Below, one piece after another: positions 46,291 to 59,346 of a DNA stretch of 64,000 nt; positions within the stretch are counted from its first letter, which is position 1; every line of letters begins with the position of its first letter. Both the position numbers and the translations under genes were made by a program. Under the pieces are notes generated by a model that did no database searches, was not told where the DNA came from, and saw only the letters and a program-made list of their open reading frames with translations. This stretch comes from Notamacropus eugenii. Its lineage: Eukaryota; Chordata; Mammalia; Diprotodontia; Macropodidae. Location: assembly GCF_028372415.1 (NCBI RefSeq), contig NC_092874.1, positions 62,495,865-62,559,864 of the forward strand. Direction: 5' to 3'.

Positions 46291-48127
46291 CCCTGTGAAG
46301 AAGATGGAGGTTGGAAGACCTGCATTTGTCACTTAAGCATTGCTTGTGTTATTTTGTTTACTTTGTCATTACAATGATTTAAGCATCTCAACCTTCTTCT
46401 TCCCCTCAAAAGTAATTCATTTGGTCTTATTTGGGTTTGCTCAGAAGACAGTGATGCAGATAGTGTCAGTTAATTGATGGTAGCATTAATTCTTGTTAAA
46501 AAAGGAATTCCCTTTGTTTTTACAGTTAGCTGTATGTATTACCCAACAAAGAGAGCATGGATAATTAAAATGACCAAAGAGGATATGAGAACAGAAAGCA
46601 AAGGGCTTTAGATAATAATTCAGTGAGCCATACAAGCAACCCCCTAATAACTAGGAATTGACTGGGGGGAGTCGTCCCCATGCTACTGGAAAGTGAATTT
46701 CAAGCTCTCCCTTAGCAAAGCTATCACCATCTCAATGTAAAAAACTAAAACAAAATGTTGCCAATATCTGGAGGCTGTCCCTGCTTGTTCCCTTCTGTCT
46801 TACTTGTCTCTATCCCAAGTCTAAATGGTACCACTTTTCTAGAACCTTTATTTCTACCCCCCCTCCCCCCAAATGCTTGTAGTGTTTACCTCCCTTCGCT
46901 TTTCATATTTTGTTGTGGTTATACAGTTGAATCTGTATGAGGCTGGCTTTGAGGGCAATAGGCAGCTTTTTGGGGGCTTTCTCATAGTCTTTGTGAATGA
47001 ATGAACGAATGAATGAGCACTTCCATGCTTTTTATGTTAAGACACTCTGCTAAGCAAAAGGAATACAGATCAAAGTGCTTTGACTAGAGCGGAAAAAGGT
47101 GAAGAGGGGAGAACATGGCTGGGAAGCAGCCAGAGGGCAGCATGGCGGCTAGGGGCTGGGCAAGAGGGAGTGAGAGCTCACCTAGCAGAGGCTGTGGCTC
47201 TGAGTTTGGAGTTCAGAGTTGGGTGAGAGGAGGAGAGCCCCCGAGTGTAGGCGGCACTGTTTAGAAATGGCCTCAATGGGAAAGCCTAATCAGAGATACT
47301 AAGATACTGCCCCTGTGCATGTCTTACTGATGTCGCACTCTGAGCAGATCCTCCAAAGTGTTCATTTTACTGGATGATACCTTATTAACCTAAAGCATGA
47401 CTGAAAGCACATCCCAGATGCGGAAAACTGAGTTTAAGGGTACTAGTAGGGCAGGAGGCTGAAGATTGTAAGATTAATATTATCTATGCATTTATTTATA
47501 TTAAGAACACAGGATTGAGGATGAATATAAACCAAAGAAAAGAAAGCGAGTTACAGAGTCATAGGGTTGTAAGTTGAATTGTAGGACTTTAGTGCTCATT
47601 TAGTCTGACCAAATTTTACAGATGAGGAAACTGAGGTTCCAGGGGCATCACACCAGAAATGAAAGCAGGAGCCTCTGATTCCACATCTATGTGACTTCGT
47701 TTACCAACCACAGGAGATACATGGTTAAGAAAGGAAAGATGACAGGCTGGAAACTGTGAAGGAAGCAAAGAACTTATCCACGGTTCATTTCAATTTTTTA
47801 AGTAGATTGTTTGCTTTTGCTTTTTCTCAAAGTAACCAAACACTTAACATCTCTTAGATAAATAGCAACAACTACATGGTTTGCACCTGAGCTTAAATTC
47901 CAGGCTACTAAAAGAAATCCTTGTCAGAACGACTGCCAGGAATGTTTCCTCGTTTGCCTTGGCACATTGGGTCAGTGCAGCAAGGCAGGGAACCATTTGT
48001 TAGAATCAGGAGCATACAGAGGCTTGTCACAGTTTTTCTAAACCAAAGGTGATATTTTGACATTATCTAACCAGCTGCCCAACAGTAGCTTCTTAGAAAA
48101 AAGCATTTTAGCCCCGCCTTCCAAATT
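46291..48127. other. Intergenic sequence downstream of MLLT10
   Basis: Mostly unassigned. A short GAAT tandem lies at about 46994-47016, with a MIR/L2-like segment after it. A MIR in minus orientation is at 47570-47690. No gene is recognised. Confidence 0.6.
47570..47690 (-). mobile_element. MIR fragment
   Basis: 'attttacagatgaggaaact' with 'gaggttccaggggcatcaca' is the reverse-complement MIR core. Confidence 0.75.
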
Positions 48128-48319
48128 CTAGATTGACAGTGCCATTGGGGAGGGGTATTTGGTCCTCAAGTCACCGTTAAGACTAGGAGTTGGAGACAGC
48201 GTAACTTCAGGCATAATCATATCAAACAGGCCTGTGGCTAACTCGCAGGCTTCTGTCCTCAGACATTGAGTCACACATGAATTGGTGGCACGATTATTCC
48301 ACAGGCTCACGTTTGGAAT
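48128..48319 (-). other. Orphan terminal-exon candidate (63 codons)
   Basis: On the minus strand a good acceptor (ttttcttcttttccag) is followed by a frame open for 63 codons to TAG (48130-48128). It includes 'SLWNNRATNSCVTQCLRTE' and 'DLRTKYPSPMALSI'. The 192 bases hold at least five CpGs in a CpG-poor region. I do not recognise the protein, find no convincing upstream partner exon, and see no clear poly(A) signal. It may be a real exon of an unknown minus-strand gene, a relic of a lost gene, or a conserved non-coding segment open by chance. Confidence 0.3.
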
Positions 48320-49404
48320 CTGGAAAAGAAGAAAACTTACGCAATTGAGAAACAGATTAATGGAGGAGAGAGGAGTAATTTAAAGGAATGATGGTTCTTG
48401 AAAGAAAACATGTTAGTCATATTAAACAATGTAATTCATTCTGAGCTACATCTTTCATGTTGAGAATTTGTTCCACTTAGTATATTTGTAACAGGGTATG
48501 TTTAGTGACTACCCCAAAGTTTAGAACAAGGGACTTTCTCAAGGAAGTGCAGAGGGGGAGGCATGCCTTAATACCTTGGAAAGCCTCACAGAATCAAGAA
48601 GAGTTTAATTCTAGAGCTAGGAAAGTCCTCAGAGCTCATCTCATTCAACACCCTCTTATTTCTGTTAGGGAAACTGAGGCCCAGAGAGACTGGCTACCTC
48701 AAAGTCACACGAGTAAGTGTTAATAAGTTAGCAGTCAGGATCCAAAACCTTTGTCCTCTGACTCCAAATTCAGTACACTTTCTTCTGTGCCACTCTGAAT
48801 CTCATCATCTACTTCCACAATTACTAGATAGAAATTCATTTTTGGTATCATATTGCTTCTGAACTTCTCCACTGCATTTTGCTTGAAGGTGTAAGTTTTT
48901 GTAGTCTCTGTTCCCAAAATGTGGAGGGAGATCAAGAACTCCACAGCCTCAAAAGCATTGGAAAGACTTTTAGTATAGTTGAGAATTTATTCAAGGCAGT
49001 TAGAGGCAGATGCCTACTTCCTACATCAGTTGTCCAGGGACGCCACATAGTAGGTCCAGGCTGTGGGTTTTAATACTTGGTAAGCTGCTTTTCCCCCAGT
49101 ATCAGTCCAGTTTTGATAAATTTGCAATAGAGAACCTCAGACCAGTGCTTAGAAAAGTTTCTGGTCTCAAGAGACTTGTGCTCTAAGAAAGTTGTGCTTA
49201 ACCATGAATCACATGTCCTGCTGATGACATTTTGTGGGAATGTCTCTGAATTCACACCAGCTGGGTCCCATCCTTCAGCCACCCTTAGATTCCTATCTTT
49301 CAGGTAACTTTTGTCATCTCTGTTTTCAGAATCTGTTCCCCACCTCTGCCTTCTCTCAGAAGCCTTCTCCGTTCTCCCTAGTTAACATTCTTCACATTAC
49401 CTCT
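48320..49404. other. Intergenic, with a MIR at 48625-48800 (minus)
   Basis: 'gggaaactgaggcccagaga' and 'ttgtcctctgactccaaatt' identify a MIR in minus orientation. The rest is unassigned. Confidence 0.65.
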
Positions 49405-50755
49405 TTAAAAACATTTTAATTTTTATATTTTTCATTCAACAAAAATACACATTGTTTTTCCTCCTATCTTCCTCTTCCCACTGTTGAGAAAAACAGCGCC
49501 TGTTGCAAACATATATGGTCAAGCAAAACAAATTCTTCACCTGGACATGTCAGAGAAAAGGCTTGATCTGCTGCTAGTCTCACCTCGTTGTCAGGACTTG
49601 GGTGGCATGTTTCATCATGAGTTCTCCAGAATTGTGGGTCATTGTGTTGCTCAGAGTTCTAAAGTCTTTCCAAGTTGTCTTTACAATGATACTGTTTCAT
49701 AAATTGTTCTTCTGGTTCTTCTCACTTCATTCTGCATGAGTTCATATAAATCTTCTCAGTTTTCTCTGAAACCATCTCCATTATTTCTTACAGCACAATT
49801 GTATTCCATCACAGGCAATACCACAACTTACTCATCCATTTCCCAATTGATGGACCCTCTCAGTTTCCAATTCTTTCGTACTACATAAAGAGCTGCTCCA
49901 CATATGGGTGTGTGTGTATGTGTGCTTGTCTGTCTGTCTGTCTTTAGGGCATTTCTGAGTCACAAAGTATTCACAGTTTAATAACTTTTTGGGTCATGGT
50001 TCCAAATTGCTTTCCAGAATGAGTAGACTACCACACTGTTCCAACTGCGCATTAATGTACCTGCTTTCTCACAACCTTTCCAGCCTGTCTTTTCTGTTGT
50101 TGTTAGCTTTGCTAACATAGGAGTGAGTTGGAACCTCAGAGTTGTTTTAATTGGCATTTCTCTAATTGATAGTGATTTACAACAGCTTTTGTATGACTTG
50201 ATAACTTGGATTTCTTCCTCTGAAAAAACACCTGTTCATATCCTTTGACCATTTATCAATTATAGTTTTTATTCTTATAAGTTATATAATCAATTCCATA
50301 TATACATATATTTTGTATATGTGAAATATAGAGAATGAGATTTTTATCAAAGAAACTTCCTACAAAGGTTTTTTTTCCCCATCTACTTGCTTCTCTCCTA
50401 ATTTTAGGTGTGTTTTGTTTGTACAAAACTTTTAATGTAATCACAATTGTTCACTTTACCTCCTGTGATCCTCTCTATCTCTTGTTTGGTCATGAACTCT
50501 TCTTCTATCCATGTATCTGGCAGATTAATTTCCTTGCTTCTCTACTTTGTTTATAATATCACCCTTTTGTGTCGATATGTCATGTATCCATTTGGAGTTT
50601 ATCTTGGTATATGGTATGAGATGGTTGTCTGTACCTAGTTTCTGCCAGACTGCTTTCCAGTTTACCCAACAGTTTTTGTCAAATCCTGAGTTCTCATCCC
50701 AATAAAATTCCTTTATTAACTTGATCCGTGTATATCTGCATACTTATCTATATTC
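49405..50755 (-). mobile_element. L1 3' end, about 1.35 kb
   Basis: The plus strand carries the reversed 3' UTR ('catttttcattcaacaaaaa', split by small changes), 'gcacaattgtattccatcac', 'gatggaccctctcagtttcc', 'gtgatttacaacagcttttg' and 'catatcctttgaccatttat'. This is the same series as in the L1 at the left edge (1.3-2.1 kb). It is 5'-truncated and has no long frame. A short TCTG tandem lies at 49926-49944. Confidence 0.85.
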
Positions 50756-51889
50756 CTCCAATATTCTGTCTAATCCAGTGAAAGACAGTCCTAGGCATTA
50801 GATATAAAAAAAACCAAAATGCCTTCAGGGGGATTGTATTTGACTGGCAAATAAAACACATGGGCCATTAGGCACACACACAGGGTCAATTCCAGTGCTT
50901 AGTACAGTGCTAGGTACACAGTAAGTATTTAATAATTGCTTATTGATTGACAAGGAAATGGAATTGGGACTTTCCAAAGAAAATAGCAGAGGAGCTGAGC
51001 TTTGAAGGAAACTAGGGAATCTCAGAGGTGGAAGTGAGAAAAGAGTACATTCCAAACCTGGGAGGGGAAAATCTATGCCAAAGTGCAGAAGTGGGAGATG
51101 TCTAGTTCAAGGAACAACAGGTAAACCCAAAAACCTCCTCTGGAGCCAGACTGTGAGGGGCTGCAAATGCCAGGTTGGGGAGTTTTTTATTTTATTCTAT
51201 ATCAGGAGGCTGGTGAACTTGGTTTTATTGAATATCTTCTTATTCAGTGTAATTGATTTCATTTGTAATTCTGTGTGTGTGTAAATATATGTGTGTATCG
51301 ACATTCTGAGAAGGAATCTGTGGATTTTATCAGACACAAAAAAAGCTAAGAACCTTGTCCTAAAGGGTAATAGTGAATCACTGAGCTCCTGAACACGGGA
51401 GGAACATTGAGATGACTTTGGCAGCTGTGTGAAGGATGGTTTGGAGCAGGGATGGATTGGGAGTTCAATTATGAAACTTGTAATAGAAGTGGTGGTGCCT
51501 TGAGTTGGAAGTGGTGACCATGTAAGTGAAGACAAGGGATGCATAAGAGAAAAACTAGTCTGGGAAGTGAATAGCTAATTCAGAAGAACAGGGTTGGTGT
51601 TGGAGAGCCACAGCTAAAACAGAAATGGCAAGTTGTCAATTAGGAACAGAGCTTAGATGAACCAAAGCATCAATCAACATTTATTAAGAGCTTATCAAGC
51701 TGCGGACTCAGGGTGCAATGACAAAAAGTGAAACACTTTGCCCTTGAGGAGTTTACAATCTTGATTACAGGAGGGATGTGTATACATAAAACAATAAAAA
51801 TATTTTGGGGGGGAGGGCCTTTGAGGAGCTATTGCAACTAGTTGAATCCAGAAAGGCTTCATGACAAATGTCCCAATTTAAAAAAGGAA
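50756..51889. other. Intergenic, L2 end and another old repeat
   Basis: 50890-50955 is an L2 3' end ('gcttagtacagtgctaggta'). 51665-51790 carries the old repeat 'caatcaacatttattaagag' with 'cccttgaggagtttacaat'; a related copy lies at 63410-63540. Nothing coding is convincing. Confidence 0.6.
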
Positions 51890-52660
51890 ATTTTGAAAAT
51901 CAATGAGCTTGACTTTGATTCCTGGTGAAATTCTAGGCTGGGAAACTAAAGCAACCATTAATAGACATCTAGGTAAGCATCTAGCCTGGCTTCATAACTG
52001 AGAGATCATGTCAGACTAGCCATATTTTCTTTCAGGCAAGTTTACCTGACTGACAGCCATGTGTGTATGTGTGAGTGGGGAGGAGGGAGTATACTGTAAG
52101 CATGATTCACCTAAATCTTAGCAAAAATTTGAAAAAATATTTCATTCTGTTCTCGTAGGAAAAAATGGAAAGATGTAGACATTTAATTGTACCATTAGAT
52201 GGATTTGAAGAGTAGAATAGCCAGACTGAAAAGTTGTGAAGAGTTCCACATCAGCTTGGAAGGAGTTCTCCAGTGGAAGCCCTGGGACTTGGATGAAGAC
52301 ATAGATGGCATCTTTCTCCAGTCTGAAGATAACACAAACCTGGGAGGTAGAGCTAATACAGATTCAGCGCCCCAAACAATCTTGACATGCTGTAACAAAA
52401 TCTTATCCTTGGGTTTTTAAAAATTTACACGTGATTGGACTACATGAGCATAAATTTGTCTGAGAAAGATCTGGGAGTCTTGATGGGTTGGGAGTCTTGA
52501 TGGGTTGCAAGCTTGATACGATTCAACAGTGTGATTCAGCAGCCAAAAACAGCTAATGTTATTTTGGGCATCTTTAAGAGAAGATTTATTTTTCTTTTCC
52601 AAGTGTGGGATAGACAAAATGGCTTCTGAGGTCCTTTCCAACTCTGAAATCCTGTGAATG
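51890..52660 (+). mobile_element. Ancient interspersed repeat (family not named), ending in a MIR-like tail
   Basis: The series 'catgtcagactagccatatt', 'aaagatctgggagtcttgat', 'attcaacagtgtgattcagc' and 'agccaaaaacagctaatgt' is a long old amniote repeat that I recall but cannot name. 'gaggtcctttccaactctga' at the right is a MIR-type 3' end. A 14-base imperfect tandem, 'gggagtcttgatgggtt', occurs at 52470-52505. The short plus frame at 52199-52420 lies inside this repeat. Confidence 0.5.
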
Positions 52661-54034
52661 ATGATGAGGTGTGTTGGTTCCCATGACAGAAAAGCATCTG
52701 ATGCCTGGGAGTTTGGTTAGAGATGTTGGGGAGGCATCATGGAACAAGTAGGATTTGGACTTGAAGGATAGTTGAGATTTTACCAGTTGGATAACAATAA
52801 AGTGAGACATTCAATCAATTCTGAGAAAGCAGCATGAACAAAGATGGGACCAGATTCTATCGTGGGGGGTGGGGGGGTGGGGAGGAGGGGGGTGGACAGT
52901 GAGAAGACATCTGACTTCTAGAAAGTAGTAGGCCATAAATTGGGAAGGTAGATTGAGTCTGGACCATGGGAATCAACACAGAAAAAAATTTAAATGTTGT
53001 GGAATAGGTAATGGCAGAGCCACTGTAGATTTCTGAGCAGTGGTAGTGACGTAAAAGCCATGTTTTAGAAAGACAAAAGCATTGTACAAGTCATATCGGA
53101 AGGAGGAAAGACCACAGATGGGAAACCACCCAGAAGACCACCAGTCATCTCACTGTGAGTGGATCCTGGACTCAGCCATGGCAGTGGAACAAGGGGAGTT
53201 CCAAAGAAAATCTGACAAGACAAGGAATGAAAAAGGATGGGTCAAAAAAAAAAAGTTTTAGCCTGAGCAACTGAGATAATGTAGGTGCTTTTTACCGTAA
53301 TAATGACACTGGGGCCTGAAGCTAGTTGGAACAAGATGACACATCTTGTTGTTGGGTTTGAGGGAGTGACGCATTATTCAAAACAGTCCCAAACTGTTGT
53401 TCTAATAGTGACTTGTTCTCTAGTGGGAACACTAGGTGTAAGATTTAAGAGCATAAAGACTGAGGCTGAGAAGAGAATGAGCAGGATGTTCATGTGGTCC
53501 TATGTCATGCATTTCTCAGCAAATGATGTAGTATGTTTTGGGCTATCCAGTTCATTTTCTTCTTTTTTAAAAAAATCCTGTCCTGGGAGGATACTTTAAT
53601 AATCCAATGGATATACCCTCCATTGTGGTGCAGAAGACAACCCATCTATACCTCCTCATGCTATACAGTTCTGTACTTCCCAAGAGAATACTCACATCCT
53701 GGTAGGACATACATTTTTAACAGTTTGGCTGATCTTGTTTGCATGAGAGTTTTGTTTTTTTAAGCTCTATTGATGTCTTGTGGTATAGGCTCTCCCTCCC
53801 ACAACATTTCACTCAACCAGTTAATCTTTCCTTTCACAACAACAACAAAACCTGCTTAAGCAAAGCCAATCACCATGATGGCTGCATCTTACGCCCTGTG
53901 CGGCATACCACATAACCATTGTCCATTCTGTATCCCTCCTGAGGAATGGAGAGAGCTGTTTCCGCATCTCTTTTTTGGAGCCCAGGTTGGCATGAGATTC
54001 ATTCTGCATAACCACTGACATCACAGAGATCTCT
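52661..54034. other. Intergenic, unassigned, with a G-rich tract
   Basis: 52862-52893 is a strongly G-rich run. Otherwise there are no gene signals. Short frames on both strands lack support. Confidence 0.5.
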
Positions 54035-54250
54035 GTTGGGGAAAGCACTGGACTTGGAGTGAGAAGAATGGTTCTGTTCTCAGCTCTGACACTTCCCCAG
54101 CTGTGTGTTCCAATTCTCAGTTTCCTTCTGTATGAAACAGGGGTGAGCAAGTTTGCACCAGCTACCTCACAGCTGCTGGGAGGGAAAAGTTTTGTCTGAA
54201 AGGGAGGCATGAAAGCTATCATGTGAATTGTACAGCTCTTTAAAATGGAA
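54035..54250 (+). mobile_element. MIR/CORE-SINE
   Basis: 'gaaagcactggacttggagt', 'ctctgacacttccccagctg', 'ctcagtttccttctgtatga' and 'gagcaagtttgcaccagcta' are in order. The 153-codon minus frame across here is antisense SINE. Confidence 0.7.
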
Positions 54251-56519
54251 ATGGAAAATAGGATTGACCCATACAATTTCAAAATCGGCCATTTTCATTA
54301 ATGCTCATAGCGTCCTAGGGAGGCAAGACCACGGAACTTATTGAGTGACCTGTGGCCACTTCTCTTTGGGATTGTTTGCAATAATCTTGTCCTTGTTGTG
54401 CAATAGGACTTTTTGGGGGTTGGGAGGTGGGGAGGTGGAGGATGCATAACAAAATATCCCAAAGAAGTTACCTCTTATCATTTAGAAATAAACCCATAAC
54501 ATTTTCATTTGGTACCATCTCCTCAAGCTTAGAACTGAATGAAAAACCTATTTTTCTGATTGGGTTTATTTTATTTTGTTTTTTCACACTCAGATGAATG
54601 CATCTGGTGCTTTTCATCTGGCTCCCTTAAGAAGCAGACAGACCAATGAGGAGATTTCACATTTTTGGCACCAGTACCATTCATGTTACAACAGTGTTCC
54701 TCACTCTCCTCATCTCCTCCCTAGAGCAAGTACAGACAGGTGTTTCCGGCAGCTGAAATGTCCACATAGAATTCTTTTAACAAAATAAGGTGTGCATGCC
54801 TTCCCCTCCCCCAAACTTTTGACCTAGCATTTCAGTTATAGTGTTTTTTTAGCCTTTTGGGGTCAAATGGTACCTCCTTTCCTTCTGCTTTTTTTTGTGT
54901 GTGTCTCTTACTTTTCTCTGTTCTGGGAGACTTTACCTTCTCCTATGCATCTCTCTAAGAAAACTCTTCTCCAAACAAAGCCATCTCTGCTCTGCCTGGC
55001 AGGAAGGACTCCAGCCATGATGCTCTGCATCCAGGTTGCTCTCAGCCAGCATTAAGACTTGCTAGTCCCTGGTTGTCCTAGAGACAGCACAGTTAACCCA
55101 TTAGGTAGTTGTGTCTATCGGTTTTGGGGAGCCAAGTGAAGCTTTACCTCCCTCTGCTTGGAGCTGAAAGACTGGAGATTGTACGGGAGCATTATACACT
55201 CTCAGGACAGTTTTGGGTTTCATCCTGATTTAAGACTTTCATGTTTACATTGGAGAAGCTATAAATGCTCTTCTGGTGGTTTGGATGAACCTCTAAGAAT
55301 CTGAACCGTTCCTTCTGTCTTTTGCTGGCTAATGATTTCTGATGTTTGGTTAGCTCTGGCTTCATAAAATGCCCGTTCTCCTCTCCGTCTTGTGATTCTT
55401 TAACAATGTCTTAGATTCTAAGGTGTCAATTTTTTTCAGATTTTTTTTCAGTGGTTCATATCTCCCTTGCTCTGCTGGTTCATTTATTTGAGTTGGCACC
55501 TGGATCAAAGTCTGACCCATTTCCAAGAATGGTACACAAAAAAGATAGAGTATTGACCTGATTAAAACCTAACTATTTAGAACTGGTAGAGCAAATCTTA
55601 AACTAAGACTCAAACCAACCCCCTTTTTCTCCCTCTGGGTGAAAATTGTTCTGCATAGTCAATTACCTCTCATGGCAAAGTGCAGTAAAGTGCAGCTAAT
55701 TCTTAAAAACGATGAAGTGTCCTGTTCAACTGCATGGTGCCTCATTTCAGTGCAGTTATTAAATGACTGAAGTGTTGTGCATCCACCATCATAGTGCCTG
55801 CTGACTTCTGGGGCAGAAGTGGTATGGGAACGTCCTTGGGCATTCATCATATTCCCAACCACTGCCAAGTCCCAAGTCCAAGTGCAGGCTCTTGAGGAGA
55901 CTCTGGGGTCTCTGGCTTCCTGTCTGAACTTTCCTTATTGTCTGCTGCTTTTCACAGATAAGATGACAGCCAGCATAAGGGAGGAAGACATTCTCTCTAG
56001 AGTGTGTGATGGTGTCTAGTTGGGCATTAGCTCTTCAACTACAATTGGGCCACAGCCTGGCACAGGGTAGAAACAGCATAGGAAATTCCTTATTCCTGAA
56101 AGAAGTTAAGGGCTAGGGCATTCTGGGAGCAGGGGGAACACAAGAGAGAATCACTGAAGGGGTCTGGAGGGAGCAGGGATGTGCCACAAGGCATCAATCC
56201 CAACATACCACAGTACCCACAGTACCCACAGTACCATGTCTGACCAGTCTTCTGGTATTAAGACTAGCCAAAGCGCAACAAATCTAGTGATTCAATTATG
56301 ACTGTGCAGACCCGGTCTTGAAAGGTTCCTCTTTCAAGATCCTTCCACTAGGAATGTCTAAAGCTCACCTAAGAAGGGAAACCAGGACCACGTAAAATGC
56401 TTTCAAAACTCATTGCTGTTTGACAAATCTCTTTGCTGTTTGTTTTCCTGGAATAGATTAGAACCAGTCATTCTGTCAATACAGAAGCCAATAACTGACC
56501 CTTCAAAATAATTCTCTGC
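54251..56519. other. Intergenic, unassigned
   Basis: No gene, RNA or clear transposon. A short tandem 'ccacagtac' is repeated three times at about 56209-56234. Confidence 0.5.
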
Positions 56520-56722
56520 AGCAAATCAGGGAGGCAATGTTTTGTACTGAGTGTGGAGTCAGAGAGCCTGGGTTCAAATTCTTGGTCTGCCCCTTAGCAC
56601 CCCAGTGACCTTGGACAACCCAATGAATCTCTCTTGGACCTGTTTTCTTATCTAAAAAATGAGGAGACTGAGTTGGATAATCTCTAAAGAACCCTCCATC
56701 TCTAACTCCATGATTCTACGAT
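56520..56722 (+). mobile_element. CORE-SINE (MIR-like)
   Basis: 'tgtggagtcagagagcctgg', 'gttcaaattcttggtctgcc', 'cagtgaccttggacaaccca' and 'ttcttatctaaaaaatgagg' are in order, with a 3' end 'ctccatctctaactccatga'. Confidence 0.82.
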
Positions 56723-58019
56723 ACCTGATATTTCATTGTGGCAAATACAAAGGATTTGCCCTGCTACGTGGGCACAAACTCTGTCAAGTTCTGCCATTTT
56801 GGAAGAGTTCATTTCTAGTCTAGGGAAGTCTTCAGGAAGCTGGCCACCACGTGATGCATTTTGCAGGGATGGTAGCCCATGACCTGATGTTTTTTTCGAT
56901 CTGAATGACAGGAGGTGGATCTGTTCCACTCACATTTTTCTCTCTTGCCTCATTGATTAGGATATGGGACATGTTCGGTTCTGGTCAGTTAAGTCACTTA
57001 CATTTAGAGAATTGGGAATTTCTGGTAAAGTAGTCTTAAGTGAAAATGGGATATGATATAAGAATAATAATCCTGGAAAAACATGTCCATTACAGTTGTC
57101 CCAGAGAGACAGCAGGGTAGCAACTCCTGCTACCTCACTCCTGGCCACTCTGGCATTTGTTGATTGACTTCCCATAGGAATTTCTCAGAAATTTCTGCAG
57201 TCCTGATGTCTTTGTGCCTTTAAAAAAAATCCTGGAAGGAGGCAAGGAAAAGGGACTTAGGGTCTAAAGAAATACGTCTTAGCGATGCTGGTTTAATATT
57301 GCTTCCAGTCCAAAGCAACATCACCCAGATGGGAAGGGGGTGGGATTCTCTGACTGGTGTCAGCTCTGGGGCCATACCTTTAACTCTTTCTCAGCCCCAG
57401 GCGTTCCTCATTTTAAGTTTTGGTGAATTGCAATTATGCACCCCTAGATCGAAGCCCCCCCCAACACATGAATTTCAGTAAGGCCAGCGGACACCCCAAA
57501 CAAGGACAACACAGAAAAGCTTCCTCAGCCTGTCTCAGACTTTTGGAAGGAGGGTTTTTTTCCCCCTTCCTCCCAAATTAGTCATCTTCCCTGCAAATCA
57601 GATTGATAAAGTGGTTTCTACTTTGTATTCTACAAGGAGCATTTCCTTCTCCTGAACCAGAGGGAAAATGATTGTAACCTCTCAGTTTTACAGGGTAATA
57701 ATCCAGCCTCCCAAGTGAATCAGGGCTAAGGCTGAAGGCCAAGTAGTTTATTCAAACAAGGGACTGGGAATGTTGCCAAAGCAAAGACCACAGGGCTGGC
57801 CCACCATGTAACCATATTATCCCTACTGGGTTTACAGGTGACTTAGAGATGGGGACGGCCCTAGCCAAGAGAGAAATAGCAGTTTTGTTTTTACAAGTGA
57901 CTGAGATGGAAATCAAATCTGAAAGTGTAGCTATAGGGAATAACAACTATGAATTTAATAATACTACTACAAATCATCTTCCACTAAAGTCCTGCTCTGA
58001 TGTATGGAGGTGACCCTTG
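56723..58019. other. Intergenic, unassigned
   Basis: No gene or clear repeat recognised. Confidence 0.5.
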
Positions 58020-58435
58020 GCTGTTAAAAATTAGATATTTTTTTTCAATCAGCAAAATTCTGCTTCCTCTGCCTCTCACCCTAATTTACTCCCCCTCCCC
58101 CCACTCCCTAGTCAAACAAAATAAATGCCTTCATTAGTCGTGTCCAAAAAAGTGCATGTCTGGTTCTGAGTTCCTCACTTCTCTTTCAGGAGGGGAGTAC
58201 CTTGGGTTATTATTAATTCTCTGGGATTGTGGTTGTTCCTCACTTTAGAGTACTGTCATTCTATAAACTGTTCTTCCTTCTGATGACTTCTTTTTGCATC
58301 AGTTCATACAAGTCTTCCCAGTTTTTTCTGAATCCATCCTCTTCATCATTTCTTCCAGCACAGTAGCTTTCCACCCCATTTAGAACTTGCTCAGTCGTTC
58401 TGAACAAGGGGCCCCCTCAGATTCTCATCCTTGCT
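58020..58435 (-). mobile_element. L1 3' end
   Basis: 'agttcatacaagtcttccca' and 'gttttttctgaatccatcct', then 'ccagcacagtagctttccac', match the reversed L1 3' region seen elsewhere in the window. C-rich runs near 58090-58108 belong to its 3' UTR. Confidence 0.78.
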
Positions 58436-58439
58436 GCCT

Positions 58440-59075
58440 CACACTTGACATCAGGGCTAGGCTTGGCTCTGCGCAGCGATGGAGGGAAGGACTGGGATGT
58501 TTTCGTTGCTGTTTTCTTGCGGGGTATTGAGTGCTATGTTCATTCTAGTATTCCAGGCTTGGGACCTGCCAGTTTTTAGTGTTTCCAAAGTGGTCTGATC
58601 CAGGTTAAAGTCTGATGGCTGCTTCCCTGGTCTGAGTGTGGGCTAGGAGCTAATGACACTGATACCCTGCTCTCCTCTTGTGATCGGAACCATCACTGCT
58701 GCCTGCTTCTGAATCTGCTCTGTTCTTGGCATGCCTCCTAAGGGCTGCTACCCTGAGTGCAGACGCTCTCCCTTGTCTGGGCAACAAAGCTGCCAGTTGG
58801 CACCCACTCCCACTGTTCTGGACAAGGATAGCCACTTCTTGTCTGGTGCATGGCCTTCCCTGGTCTGGATTGCTCTGCATGGCAGCCTTCATCCTCTGTG
58901 GCAAGCTGGGCTATAAAAAGGACTCACTGTGATTTTTTCCTTGGATTTCCCCATTTGAATTTGGTTTGGTGCATTTTCTAGATCTGTTTGGAGGAGCTGG
59001 GAGCTGGCTGGACTGCTTCCTACTACTCGAACATCCTGGATCTACCTCCTTACCCTCAGTTTTTAACAGTGTTGC
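58440..59075 (-). mobile_element. L1 5'-UTR-like, GC-rich segment
   Basis: On the minus strand this reads 'gaaaatgcaccaaaccaaat', 'tcaaatggggaaatccaagg' and a Gly/Cys-type GC-rich body, which I recall as marsupial L1 5' UTR. It directly follows, in element order reversed, the 3' end at 58020-58435, so nearly the whole coding part would be missing. Open frames of 61-84 codons on both strands lie within it and are not genes. Confidence 0.45.
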
Positions 59076-59346
59076 CAGTGGGACCTAAGCTCTGAAAAGT
59101 CCTACCAAGCTAGAAAGACTTCAGGTATAGAATTCTGAGTATCTAGCACTATAAATTCTTGCCATATGATTGAACGTCAGAGAACCGTCCTGTCTAGGTT
59201 TGGAGAGGTTCATGACCAAGCAGGACACAAGATAATGGTGGGGTCTTGTTTTTTGTTTTTTGGCTGCAGCAACTTGTCTAAAACTACTGAACAAGGTACA
59301 GCAGGGTATCGAAGTATTGAAAGAATAATCAAATGACTTGCCAAAG

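Noticed and set aside
53821..54282. 153-codon minus frame, the second longest in the window
   Set aside because: Its first half is antisense to a CORE-SINE and the rest is low-complexity (Cys run from a repeated ACA tract). There is no splice or family support.
58650..58932. Overlapping frames of 61-84 codons on both strands
   Set aside because: They lie in a GC-rich L1-derived segment. Open frames on both strands at once indicate composition and not coding.
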